Positions 30,838 through 39,781 of a stretch of 41,680 nucleotides of DNA are shown piece after piece; the stretch's first letter is position 1; each line of letters starts with the position of its first letter. Origin of the DNA: Nisaea nitritireducens (GTDB lineage Bacteria; Pseudomonadota; Alphaproteobacteria; Thalassobaculales; Thalassobaculaceae); assembly GCF_014904795.1 (NCBI RefSeq), contig NZ_JACZFS010000075.1, positions 1 through 41,680 of the forward strand, read 5' to 3'. Made by a program: the position numbers and the translations under genes. Under the pieces are notes generated by a model. That model saw nothing but the letters and a program-made list of their open reading frames with translations, was not told the origin of the DNA and searched no databases.

Positions 30838-32195
30838 TCTTGGTGGATTACCTCCCCCATCTCATGCTGATAGTTCTTGCCCTCCTACTAATGTCGGGCT
30901 TTCCCGTCGGGGCTATTCTTGCTGGGGTTGGAGTTGGCTTTGGGTTGCTCGGTGTTGTTATTGGTGAGTATCCGGTTCAGTCACTCTTCCTCATTCCGAG
31001 TAAGATTTACATGTCTATCGGTGAGAATCTAACCTATCCGGCTGTACCGATGCTGTTATTCATGGGCGTTGCGCTTGAAGTCAGTGGCGCTGCGCGAGAA
31101 CTGCTCCTGTGTTTACAGCGTATTTTAGGCCGCGCGCCCGGGAGCATGTGCGTATCGGTGATCTTGATTGGCCTGCTGCTGGCGCCACTTGCCGGCGTGA
31201 TTGGGGCTTCAGTCGCTACTATCGCCGCCGCTGCCTTACCAACCATGATGGCCCAGCGTTATCGTCCTGAAGTCGCCAGCGGCGTTATCGCGGCCGCCGG
31301 GACGCTTGGGGTGATAGCACCGCCAGCGATTATGTTGTTCTTCCTGTCGGATGCAATGGAGTTGACGATTGGCAGTATGTTTCTAGCGCCAATCTTGCCT
31401 ATACTGTGCTTGGCGGGGGCCTTCATTTGTTATTTTATTGTAGTTGATGTGCTGCGCCCACGTTCCGGTGCGGCAGCCATGCCGTCCGAAAATGGACGCT
31501 CAATACTTATTTATCTTATTCGAAGCCTGGTTCTGCCGGTCGGACTCATAGCATTGGTGCTTGGCTCTATCGTCGCGGGGTGGGTGTCGCCGACAGAGTC
31601 GGCGGCTGTCGGGGCCATCGGCGGCGGTGCGATGATCTTTTTATACCGCGGGTTTGATCTGGCCCTACTACGTCAAGCCTTGGTTCGCACGATGGTGATC
31701 ACCGGAATGGTGTTTTTCGTGGTCCTAGGAGCTGGAATCTTCTCGTTGGTGTTCCGGTTTTATGGAGGAGACGACATAGCGATTGGCTTGTTCGAAGATC
31801 TATCGATCGGCGATTTTGGTGTGCTGGCCGTCGTGTTGATTATTTTATTTGTGCTAGGCTTTTTCATCGATTGGATCGAGATCACTCTAGTCTCATTGCC
31901 AATTCTTTACCCGGCAATAAGCCAGCTTGATTTTTCTGCATATGTTGGATCCGAACAACTGGCCCGGCTCTGGATTGGCGCTCTCGTTGCCTTGGTTCTT
32001 CAGACTTCCTTTCTGACCCCACCCTTTGGTTTTGCGCTTTTCTTTCTCAAAGGCGCGGCTCCTGACAGCATTCGAATGGCGCAGATTTACCGTGGCGTTA
32101 TCCCACTCGTTGCGATCCAGCTTTTAATGATAGCCGCGGTGCTGATGTTTCCCGCACTGGTAACCATACTACCGAAAGCCGTTTTGGGGATTTGA
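30834..32195 (+). CDS. TRAP transporter large permease (DctM-like), module 1
   Basis: This is a 453-aa protein of 11-12 membrane helices, the transport subunit of a Na+-driven TRAP carrier. Characteristic segments are YPAVPMLLFMGVALEVSGAA, GVIGASVATIAAAALPTMM, AAGTLGVIAPPAIMLFFLSD, IVAGWVSPTESAAVGAIGGG and LQTSFLTPPFGFALFFLKGAAP. Length is normal for DctM. It forms a two-gene module with the upstream DctQ. The end converges with the regulator gene at 32274. The substrate is unknown; TRAP carriers normally need a DctP binding protein, absent here. Confidence 0.9.
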   Translation: MILVDYLPHLMLIVLALLLMSGFPVGAILAGVGVGFGLLGVVIGEYPVQSLFLIPSKIYMSIGENLTYPAVPMLLFMGVALEVSGAARELLLCLQRILGRAPGSMCVSVILIGLLLAPLAGVIGASVATIAAAALPTMMAQRYRPEVASGVIAAAGTLGVIAPPAIMLFFLSDAMELTIGSMFLAPILPILCLAGAFICYFIVVDVLRPRSGAAAMPSENGRSILIYLIRSLVLPVGLIALVLGSIVAGWVSPTESAAVGAIGGGAMIFLYRGFDLALLRQALVRTMVITGMVFFVVLGAGIFSLVFRFYGGDDIAIGLFEDLSIGDFGVLAVVLIILFVLGFFIDWIEITLVSLPILYPAISQLDFSAYVGSEQLARLWIGALVALVLQTSFLTPPFGFALFFLKGAAPDSIRMAQIYRGVIPLVAIQLLMIAAVLMFPALVTILPKAVLGI

Positions 32196-32273
32196 CGCCA
32201 GAACCGTAAACACCGATTGGCTCTATCGAGCGCAGACTCGGATGACCGAATAATGGAAATGCTGCCAAATGGG

Positions 32274-32693
32274 CTAGGAAGCATCAGCGTTTGAAGTATC
32301 CGCAAGACTCTCGATAATACGGCACTCAGAAATATTTACGCTGCTACAGGAGTCGATCATTCGTTCGAGCTCTAGTTTAAGTCCTGAGAATCGAGCGATG
32401 CGACGGTTGATCTCTTCGAGGTGGGATTTGGCTATTTCTGTTACAACCTCGCATCCTTGACTTGGTTGAGCTGTAAGGGCCAAAAGCTCGATTATGGCGT
32501 TCTGACGAAAGCCCAAATCTCGGCAATGTTGAATAAACTGGAGTCTCTTAACGTGCTCCGGCCCATATCGCCGTTGATTGCCACTAGTGCGACTAACCGC
32601 AGGCATCATCCCAATCTGTTCGTAGTACCGAATGGTTGGAACCTTGCACCGCGTTGTTTCGGAAAGCTGACCGATTGAAAGCTCAACGGCCAT
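32274..32693 (-). CDS. MerR-family divalent-metal regulator (CadR/PbrR/ZntR-like)
   Basis: This is a 139-aa MerR-family protein with helix-turn-helix SIGQLSETTRCKVPTIRYYE and dimerisation helix. Metal ligand candidates are Cys81 (GCEVVTEIAK), Cys116 and Cys124 (DSCSSVNISECRIIESL), placed like the three cysteines of PbrR-type proteins. Cys16 in the HTH corresponds to PbrR Cys14. It probably senses Zn, Cd or Pb. The promoter P2 lies between its start and the rightward gene, so it is divergent from the cytochrome-like/TRAP operon. It is the only regulator nearby that fits P1, P2 and P3. Confidence 0.85.
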   Translation of the reverse strand: MAVELSIGQLSETTRCKVPTIRYYEQIGMMPAVSRTSGNQRRYGPEHVKRLQFIQHCRDLGFRQNAIIELLALTAQPSQGCEVVTEIAKSHLEEINRRIARFSGLKLELERMIDSCSSVNISECRIIESLADTSNADAS

Positions 32694-32705
32694 AGTGAAA
32701 CCCCC

Positions 32706-32736
32706 TTGAAGCTATAGTGACTAGAGAGTGTAGGCT
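32706..32736 (+). promoter_or_regulatory. MerR-type promoter of the second TRAP operon (P2)
   Basis: The -35 TTGAAG (32706-32711), 19-bp spacer and -10 TAGGCT (32731-32736). The spacer CTATAGTGACTAGAGAGTG strongly resembles the known PbrR/CadR operator (CTATAGTAACTAGAG...). It sits 13 bp upstream of the divergent regulator start and 154 bp before the rightward gene, so it is probably shared by both directions. Confidence 0.8.
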
Positions 32737-32889
32737 TGCAGAGCGCTTCTATGGAAGTGGAAAATTGGACCTTGTCAACATCGTCACTGCGGGAGAGGGG
32801 CACGTTTGAAATTACTCAGTTTTAGGAAAAATAGTGCGCCGAACCAACTTTAAACCAAATCGGGTCTCAAGGGGCGTCGGAGGAACACC

Positions 32890-33468
32890 GTGCTGCATAG
32901 AAGGAATATTCGATCAATAACGGCAGAGCGTCTCCTAGCGGCTTCCTTTCTCATGATCGGCCAATCAGTCGCCGGAACTAAAGTTTCTGCCCAAGCATCA
33001 CGGCAAGATAGGTTGCCTGACTCTCGGGATACATTTAACCCATGCAGGATGCCTCGCGGCATGTGGGTGCCTAAGAGCATGAGCCCTCACATGCAACAGA
33101 GAATGAAGCGCTTTTGGACGTTCATGCATCAAGGCGTTCCGCTGGAGCATCAAGACGGGCAAAATCCCGCCGCCTTCTACGGAACGATCATACGGTCAGG
33201 CCGCCGCCTCTATCATGAGAACCGTGCTTCGTGTGATGGCAGTAGCGGTATGGGCGATGGCGAAGCGGTAAAATCGCCCAATCCGTCACCGACTTTGCTC
33301 GCCTACATGAACCAAATGCACATGATTGTCGGTGATTACATGCTGTGGGCGATCTCAGAGAGTGGAGTTGTCTTCGGTGCGGGTATTCGGGGGGGCAATG
33401 ATGTAGTTTCCATAGAGGTGATCTGGACGATCGTCGGGGTCATGCCAGCCAGGTTTCCATCAGAATGA
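32890..33468 (+). CDS. Cytochrome c-like periplasmic protein that has lost its haem-binding motif
   Basis: This is a 192-aa protein with a signal peptide (about 13-35) whose middle and C-terminal parts align with copper-island c-type cytochromes. At the place of CASCHG (LYHENRASCDGSSGMGDG, residues 108-122) the first Cys is Arg112 and the haem-ligand His is Asp116. Each change needs one base (TGT to CGT, CAT to GAT). The usual distal MPAF segment reads GAGIRGGN, so the axial Met is also gone. A single Cys115 remains. The frame is intact, starts with GTG behind GGAGGAACACC, and overlaps the next DctQ gene (ATGA). It cannot bind haem c normally. It occupies the place where a TRAP binding protein would be expected. 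Confidence 0.7.
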   Translation: MLHRRNIRSITAERLLAASFLMIGQSVAGTKVSAQASRQDRLPDSRDTFNPCRMPRGMWVPKSMSPHMQQRMKRFWTFMHQGVPLEHQDGQNPAAFYGTIIRSGRRLYHENRASCDGSSGMGDGEAVKSPNPSPTLLAYMNQMHMIVGDYMLWAISESGVVFGAGIRGGNDVVSIEVIWTIVGVMPARFPSE

Positions 33469-34538
33469 ATCTTGAGAATTACGACGCGCAAACAAAAACT
33501 GTTTGGAACAGAGCTCATTTTGAGCCAGATCACAATGCGAGGCGTTCCAGGATATGTCTTGCTATTTTCACTCGGCTGTTCGGCTGGGGCAGCCTCGCCG
33601 TTCTTGTTGCCTTTCTATTCAATAATTATCTGACCTATTGGCGCGGATGGCCGGGGCCTGCCGGGGTAACGGGTGAAACCGCAGATATCTCCTCGATGAT
33701 TCAGGCCGGATTCTACGGCATCGCTGTTCTTTTTGTCGCGTCGTACTTGGTCTTGGACCGGTTTCGCCTTCTGCGCGAGGAGCGCGAGCGGATCGTCCGC
33801 ATCAATTCCTTCCTGATTCGCACTGCCTTCTGGTCGGTCCTGCTGATCGGCCTGGTCGACTTCAGTCTTGCGTTCCTGCGGGGCGAGAATCTGCTTGCCG
33901 CGATGGCCGGGGACGAGCTGTTCAAGCAGCTCATGAGAGCAGAATTCCGTGGGGGTTACGTACATATGTCCCTCGTCGGGGTCGCAATCATCATTGCTTC
34001 AATTACGCGTTCGATCGGCGTGACCTGGCTTTCCCTACTGATCGTAGTTGCCGAGTTGCTGCTGGTTATCTCCCGCTTTGTCTTTTCCTATGAGCAAGAC
34101 TACATGGCGGACTTGGTCCGTTTCTGGTACGCGCCGCTGTTTCTGATAGGCTGCGCATACGCCCTGCGTGAGGAGGGGCACGTACGGATCGACGTTCTTT
34201 ATACGGCCTTAGGTTTTAGATCCAGAAGCGTCGTCAATGCATGCGGCGCTGTGCTTTTGGGAATGCCGTTCTGTTGGCTGATCCTGATTGTCGGGACCTC
34301 GGGGAAAGCAGCTATCATCAACAGCGCTCTGCTGACCTTTGAGATCGAGGGCATCGGCAACGGCCTGTACGTCTTCTATTTGATGACTGTGTTTATCGCG
34401 GTGTTCGCTATCACGATGCTGGTCGAGCTTGTCGGCACGTTTTTTGATGCGGTAGCCGACTGTCGTGGGGAACCCGGCGGACGTAATTGTGATGCGGTAG
34501 CAGGGACCGTCCATCCCGCGACCAGGGAGGGGCCGTAG
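33465..34538 (+). CDS. TRAP transporter small permease (long DctQ-like), module 2
   Basis: This is a 357-aa protein, about twice the usual DctQ length. An N-terminal half with 3-4 membrane helices (about 30-50, 77-95, 118-135 and 165-180) is followed by a DctQ core with the signature YALREEGHVRIDVLYTALG near residue 235. The extra half may stabilise the large DctM partner or replace other contacts. The start overlaps the preceding cytochrome-like gene (ATGA), and the DctM gene follows 5 bp later. It should be read together with promoter P2. Confidence 0.85.
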   Translation: MNLENYDAQTKTVWNRAHFEPDHNARRSRICLAIFTRLFGWGSLAVLVAFLFNNYLTYWRGWPGPAGVTGETADISSMIQAGFYGIAVLFVASYLVLDRFRLLREERERIVRINSFLIRTAFWSVLLIGLVDFSLAFLRGENLLAAMAGDELFKQLMRAEFRGGYVHMSLVGVAIIIASITRSIGVTWLSLLIVVAELLLVISRFVFSYEQDYMADLVRFWYAPLFLIGCAYALREEGHVRIDVLYTALGFRSRSVVNACGAVLLGMPFCWLILIVGTSGKAAIINSALLTFEIEGIGNGLYVFYLMTVFIAVFAITMLVELVGTFFDAVADCRGEPGGRNCDAVAGTVHPATREGP

Positions 34539-34543
34539 ATCCC

Positions 34544-37204
34544 ATGGAGCCCTTTCTTCTTGTATTGTTGCTTGCCCTCCTTTGTCTCGCTCTTGGTGCG
34601 GGATACCCGGTCGCGCTTGCCATACCCGGTGCAGCAATCATGTCGATTGCCGTGGCGGCCCTCGCGGGTCAGTTGCTGGCCGACGATCCCAACGCATACT
34701 TCGTACACGGGGGGACGCCCGGGGAATGGCTGTCGGCAGGTGTCACCAACCTGCGCCGAATCTACAGGTCAGACGAGAGTGACGTTTTGATCGCGATCCC
34801 GTTGTTCATCTTCATGGGGCTTATGCTGCAACGCTCGAAGATCGCAGAGGACCTGCTGCTGGCGATGTCCCAGCTTTTCAGATCGTTTCGCGGTGGATTG
34901 GGTATATCGGTGGTGCTTGTCGGCGCGCTTCTCGCCGCAACGACCAGTGTTATCGGCGCCACAGTCGTGGCCATGGGGATGATCTCACTGCCAACCATGC
35001 TCCGGACAAACTACTCGAAGCAGATGGCAACCGGTATCGTTGCTGCGACCGGCACACTCGGGCAGATCGTCCCGCCGTCGATCGTGCTGATTATCCTCAA
35101 TCACCAGTTGACCTCTGCCGTATACAAAGCGAACCAGGAGCGCCAGTCGCTCTACAAGGTCGCCAGCGGCGAGCTGATGATGCCGAGTGAGTTCGACGTG
35201 GCATCTGCCAGTGTCAGTGACATGTTCATGGGGGCGCTCGTCCCGGGGCTGTTGTTGGTCGGCCTGTACATTCTCTATCAGGTCGTTGTCGCCGCGATTC
35301 GCCCAGACATGGCTCCTGCATCGAATCTTCCAAGGGCTGACGCTCGCAGATTGGTGGGCAGGACATTGCTCGCCTTGTTCCCGCCACTGACCCTGATCTT
35401 ACTGGTTCTGGGTTCGATCATGTCGGGAGTGGCAACAGTCAACCAGGCGGGGGCAATCGGCGCTGCTGGTGCAACGGTAATGGCCGGGTATCGTCTCTGC
35501 GAGGGAGAACGGCGGGCCTATTGGCCAGTCTTGTTAGCCGCCTTGGCGACGTGCGCTATCTGGATCGTTATCAGCCTGTTTGATGTGAACCTGCGGAAAA
35601 TTGAGTCTGCTCAGAACGTTTTGGGGGTAACGCTCGCGGGCATCGCCTCGGCCGTTCTGGTTTACGCAGTTGGTTGGAGCGGATGGCGTACGCTGAAGAA
35701 GGACCGGACACTGAAATACGTGGTTGAGGAAACTACGAAGACCACGGCGATGGTGTTCGCAATTTTGCTAGGCGCGGTAATGCTCACCGCGGCTTTCCGC
35801 GCATTTGGCGGCGAAGCCTTGGTGAAGGATTTCCTAGCCTCCATACCCGGTGGCTTCTGGAACAAGTTCGCCGTTGTTATGCTGGTCATATTCATACTGG
35901 GATTTTTTCTCGATTTCATCGAGATAACAGTCGTTGTCGTGCCAATCATTGCACCAATTATCCTTGCGGACCCAGCCGCCAATGTCAGCGCGCTCTGGCT
36001 CGGTGTGATGTTGGCGTTGGTGATCCAGACGTCTTTTCTGACGCCGCCGTTCGGCTTCGCGCTATTCTATCTGCGTGGTGTCACTCCTCCAAGCATCAAG
36101 ACAACGGAGATCTATAAGGGGGTCATTCCATTCATCGCCCTCCAACTCGTGGCAGTCGGCCTCGTTTTCATATTTCCGGTGCTGGTTAATTACCTTCCCA
36201 ACAGAAGTCTGTTGCTGTCGGAATACGCTCCACCTACGACAAATCCACGGCTGCAGGTCTGTATGGAAAATTTCGTCGCACGAAAGTTCGAAAGCGACGG
36301 TGCCGAAATCCGCTCCGCCATCGAGCGGATGCGAAGAGCGGACCTTTCCACTCTCCCTGAAGAACTACGCGTCGATTTTCGAAGAGGGCTGACCGCCGCA
36401 GAGCGTGCGTTCGCGATCATGCAGAATATCAAGCAGGGTTACGTTGAGGTCGCAGAAGCGGCGGTGTCCTACCGCCCCGTTCTGTCTCGCGTGCGCGGTG
36501 TCGAAAGCGACATTCGCCGGATCGATGATGCCGTTTCGAAACTAAATATCGCGATCACACAGAGCCAACGCGCTGAAACAGAGGAAGAACTCAACGACCT
36601 GCGAGACGATAGAGCTCGACTGAAAATCCGCCGTGAAGAACTGATGGCCCAAATCCCGACCGAATGGAGTGCGATGCATGAAGAGTTTTCATCGGTTTTG
36701 GAACGAGAAAACAACGCACGGAAAATTTTTCGACGTAGTGTCGATGACGCATATGAACCTGTAAAAACGGCCATGATTTTGTTGGCGGATACAGGACGAT
36801 TAAAAAATGCCGCTCCCCAGTTCCGGGGGTTGAGTCTCCTCGTCCAATCCGGAATGGCGACGTCAACAGTTGATAACATCAATAAAGCCATAGCCTCATT
36901 GGCCGAGATATCAGGTACGAGCCAAATCCGAAGTCAATTGTATAAGGTAAAGCGGGAATTCAAGAATGAGTCGCCTGATGCAAATTGGGCGCGTGAGGGT
37001 ATGGCAAAAGCTGTCGTCTTATTTGAAAAGGAAGTTACTTGGCGTGAGGGGGCAATCGATCAACTGCGCCCGCAGATCGAGGAATATGATCGAGCCATCG
37101 CCGATACGATCGGCCTGCGCGGACAAACCCGTCTGCCTGATAACATCGCCGAGGAAATTGCCGTTTGTATTTCAAACAGGCGGGATATTTCTCTTCACTT
37201 CTGA
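34544..37204 (+). CDS. TRAP transporter large permease (DctM-like) with long C-terminal soluble extension, module 2
   Basis: This is an 886-aa protein. Residues 1-565 are a DctM with an enlarged loop; key segments are AIPLFIFMGLMLQRSKIAED, SVIGATVVAMGMISLPTML, TLGQIVPPSIVLIILNHQLT, SGVATVNQAGAIGAAGATVM and LVIQTSFLTPPFGFALFYLR. From about residue 570 the chain becomes hydrophilic and helical (long runs of Glu/Arg/Lys with heptad-like spacing, for example RVRGVESDIRRIDDAVSKLN), predicted to form coiled coils for about 300 residues. The extension is more AT-rich than the transporter part. Long DctM proteins with C-terminal tails are known in alphaproteobacteria, but the tail has no assigned function. 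No DctP is nearby. Confidence 0.88.
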   Translation: MEPFLLVLLLALLCLALGAGYPVALAIPGAAIMSIAVAALAGQLLADDPNAYFVHGGTPGEWLSAGVTNLRRIYRSDESDVLIAIPLFIFMGLMLQRSKIAEDLLLAMSQLFRSFRGGLGISVVLVGALLAATTSVIGATVVAMGMISLPTMLRTNYSKQMATGIVAATGTLGQIVPPSIVLIILNHQLTSAVYKANQERQSLYKVASGELMMPSEFDVASASVSDMFMGALVPGLLLVGLYILYQVVVAAIRPDMAPASNLPRADARRLVGRTLLALFPPLTLILLVLGSIMSGVATVNQAGAIGAAGATVMAGYRLCEGERRAYWPVLLAALATCAIWIVISLFDVNLRKIESAQNVLGVTLAGIASAVLVYAVGWSGWRTLKKDRTLKYVVEETTKTTAMVFAILLGAVMLTAAFRAFGGEALVKDFLASIPGGFWNKFAVVMLVIFILGFFLDFIEITVVVVPIIAPIILADPAANVSALWLGVMLALVIQTSFLTPPFGFALFYLRGVTPPSIKTTEIYKGVIPFIALQLVAVGLVFIFPVLVNYLPNRSLLLSEYAPPTTNPRLQVCMENFVARKFESDGAEIRSAIERMRRADLSTLPEELRVDFRRGLTAAERAFAIMQNIKQGYVEVAEAAVSYRPVLSRVRGVESDIRRIDDAVSKLNIAITQSQRAETEEELNDLRDDRARLKIRREELMAQIPTEWSAMHEEFSSVLERENNARKIFRRSVDDAYEPVKTAMILLADTGRLKNAAPQFRGLSLLVQSGMATSTVDNINKAIASLAEISGTSQIRSQLYKVKREFKNESPDANWAREGMAKAVVLFEKEVTWREGAIDQLRPQIEEYDRAIADTIGLRGQTRLPDNIAEEIAVCISNRRDISLHF

Positions 37205-37309
37205 ATGTCTAGGCAAGCTATCGCGCTGCGAACGACCTATCCTAAAAAGATGGACTGGCCTGATCGAGTACGACCGGATGAAGCGTGTTAAACAAGTGCG
37301 ATTTTCCTC

Positions 37310-37340
37310 TTGAAGCTCTAGTCGCTGTAGCAACTACATA
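37310..37340 (+). promoter_or_regulatory. MerR-type promoter of the Zn/Cd/Pb ATPase (P3)
   Basis: The -35 TTGAAG (37310-37315), 19-bp spacer CTCTAGTCGCTGTAGCAAC and -10 TACATA (37335-37340; CATAAT two bases further is an alternative). The dyad GCTCTAG/CTGTAGC is imperfect, but the position and the TTGAAGCT-TAGT bases are shared with P2. It lies 31 bp before the ATPase start. Confidence 0.7.
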
Positions 37341-37371
37341 ATCCGCACTATCGGGAAAACGAGGCTGGGTC

Positions 37372-39732
37372 ATGCAAGAACACTCGAGACAAACTTACGG
37401 CTCTGACAATGCGAGCGGTCAATGCAGTCACAAGCCTGGCCGCAATGATGATGGCGTGGACAGGTGCTGCAGTACCAACCACGGTATGGTGACTTCACTG
37501 GGAGAAGTATCCGGTCGCAGTTTCTTGGTAACCGGCCTGGATTGCGCCGAGGAGGTGTCAATTCTGAAAAAGGTTGTTGGGCCTGAAGTCGGCGGGCCCG
37601 AACATCTGGCCTTCGACGTCATCAACGGGCGCATGACGGTGCTCGACACGGCCGGCGATGCCTCCGACAACCGCATTGTCGAGGCGGTTGCCGGCACGGG
37701 CATGAGCGCCCGTCCGTGGGATGCGGACAATGCCGAGGCCGACCGGGCCGCGCATCTGCTGCAGCAGGGACGGTTCACGGCGCTGAGCGGCGGCTTCTGG
37801 GCGGCGGGGTTCCTTTATCACATCGTCGAGACGGGCCTGGGTGGCGCGCTCGGGCTGTTCGCCGGCCATGGCGAGGCGCCGATGCCGCTGACCGAGGTGA
37901 CGTTATTTGGCCTGGCGATCCTGTTCGGTGTCTGGCTCGTCGCGCCCAAGGCGTGGTCATCGGCCCGCAGGGTCTCGCCCGACATGAACCTCTTGATGGT
38001 AGTCGCCGTCGCCGGCGCGATCGGGCTCGGCGAGTTCTTCGAGGCGGCGACCGTGGCCTTCTTCTTCGCGCTTTCGCTCTATCTAGAAAGCTGGAGTGTG
38101 GGGCGTGCGCGCAATGCCGTCGCGGCGTTGCTCGATCTCGCCCCGCCCTCGGCGCGGGTTATCCGCGACGACGGGGTCGAAGCGGTCGTGCCGGCTGAAC
38201 GGGTTGCCGTGGGCGACCGATTCGTCGTGCGTGGTGGTGATCGCGTCCCACTCGACGGCGAGGTGACAGACGGTGCGGGTGCGGTCGATCAGGCGCCGAT
38301 CACGGGCGAGAGCGCGCTTGTCCCCAAGGGACCGGGCGATGACGTTTACGCCGGCACGATCAACGGTGAGGGCACGCTGACAGTGCGGGCCACGAAGGTT
38401 GCGTCCGACACGGTGCTCGCGAAGATTGTCCGCATGGTGGGGGACGCACATTCCCGCCGCGCCGAGGTGGAGCAGTGGGTGACGCGGTTTGCCCGTGTCT
38501 ACACTCCCGCCGTGATGGCGCTGGCGGTCGCAATCGCGTTGCTGCCGCCACTCATTGCGGGCGGGGCTTGGGGCTTCTGGTTCTACAACGCGCTGGTGCT
38601 TTTGGTCATCGCCTGCCCCTGCGCGCTGGTGATATCTACGCCGGTCTCCATCGTTGCGGCGCTCACCGCCTCGGCGCGGGGCGGCGTGCTGATCAAGGGT
38701 GGCGCCTATGTCGAGGCGCCGGCGCGCACCACGGCTCTAGCGCTCGACAAGACCGGTACGATAACAGAAGGCAAGCCCGAGGTGGCCGCCGTGTATCCGC
38801 TCGGAGGTACGTCGGAGGCCGATCTGCTCGCCGTCGCCGCATCGCTAGAGGCGCGCTCCTCGCACCCGCTAGCGCGCGCTATTCTGGACCGCGCCGGTTC
38901 GCAAGTGACTGCCGCCGAGGATACCCGCACGGTGCCGGGCCGCGGCCTCGAAGGCCATTTCCGGAGCCGCGCGGTCTGGCTCGGCTCCGACCGCTTCGCC
39001 GCCGAGAAGGGGGTTGCCGAAGCGATCCCCGCCGACCTGCGTGAGCGGATCGAAGCTGCGGGCGCGACCATGGTCGTCGTGGGCGACGACGGCGGAGTGC
39101 TCGGCTTGCTCGAACTGCGCGACCGCATTCGCCCCGACGCCAAGGGCATCGTGGCGCGACTGCACGCCCAGGGCGTCAAGACCATAGTCATGCTGACCGG
39201 TGACAACGAACGCACCGCACGCGCGGTCGCCGCCGAGGTCGGTATCGACGAGGTGCGCGCCGAGCTTCTGCCTGAAGACAAGGTCGAGGCGATCGAGAAG
39301 TTGGTTGCGTCGCACGAGATGGTGGCGATGGTCGGCGACGGAGTGAACGACGCCCCAGCCATGGCGCGAGCTCATTACGGCATCGCCATGGGCGCGGTCG
39401 GTTCCGATGCAGCCATCGAGACGGCGGACATCGCCCTGATGACCGACGACATCGGCAGGATTCCCTGGCTCATAGGCCATTCGCGCCGCACGATCAGCAT
39501 CATCCGCCAGAATATCGGCCTCTCGCTCGCGACGAAAGCGCTTTTCGTTGGGCTGACAGCGTTCGGCATGGCCTCGATGTGGGGCGCGATCGCGGCTGAT
39601 GTGGGTGTATCGCTGCTCGTCGTGGCCAATGCGCTGCGCCTTTTGAACGGCCATCGGGTCAACGACGGCCCATCCGGCGGTGAACCGGCGGGCGAGAAGG
39701 TGACGAAAGGGGCGCTGGCGCATGGTCGTTGA
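37372..39732 (+). CDS. zntA: Zn/Cd/Pb-exporting P1B-type ATPase (ZntA/CadA-like)
   Basis: This is a 786-aa metal ATPase. The N-terminus has Cys/His clusters (QCSHKPG, RCCSTNHG) and one HMA-like domain with GLDCAEEV (Cys58; carboxylate variant DCxxE instead of CxxC). The membrane site is Cys415-Pro-Cys417 (VIACPCALVISTP), the phosphorylated Asp459 lies in DKTGTITEGKP, the SSHPLARA motif is present, and the nucleotide hinge is [20 protein letters not shown]. Composition is clearly more GC-rich than the TRAP genes before it. The CPCALVISTP form and DCxxE domain indicate divalent Zn/Cd/Pb rather than Cu(I). It stands behind promoter P3. Confidence 0.94.
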   Translation: MQEHSRQTYGSDNASGQCSHKPGRNDDGVDRCCSTNHGMVTSLGEVSGRSFLVTGLDCAEEVSILKKVVGPEVGGPEHLAFDVINGRMTVLDTAGDASDNRIVEAVAGTGMSARPWDADNAEADRAAHLLQQGRFTALSGGFWAAGFLYHIVETGLGGALGLFAGHGEAPMPLTEVTLFGLAILFGVWLVAPKAWSSARRVSPDMNLLMVVAVAGAIGLGEFFEAATVAFFFALSLYLESWSVGRARNAVAALLDLAPPSARVIRDDGVEAVVPAERVAVGDRFVVRGGDRVPLDGEVTDGAGAVDQAPITGESALVPKGPGDDVYAGTINGEGTLTVRATKVASDTVLAKIVRMVGDAHSRRAEVEQWVTRFARVYTPAVMALAVAIALLPPLIAGGAWGFWFYNALVLLVIACPCALVISTPVSIVAALTASARGGVLIKGGAYVEAPARTTALALDKTGTITEGKPEVAAVYPLGGTSEADLLAVAASLEARSSHPLARAILDRAGSQVTAAEDTRTVPGRGLEGHFRSRAVWLGSDRFAAEKGVAEAIPADLRERIEAAGATMVVVGDDGGVLGLLELRDRIRPDAKGIVARLHAQGVKTIVMLTGDNERTARAVAAEVGIDEVRAELLPEDKVEAIEKLVASHEMVAMVGDGVNDAPAMARAHYGIAMGAVGSDAAIETADIALMTDDIGRIPWLIGHSRRTISIIRQNIGLSLATKALFVGLTAFGMASMWGAIAADVGVSLLVVANALRLLNGHRVNDGPSGGEPAGEKVTKGALAHGR

Positions 39733-39781
39733 TCCGGCGTTGTCGGGAGAGTAGCGTCTGACCACTACCAGACCCTGTAAA

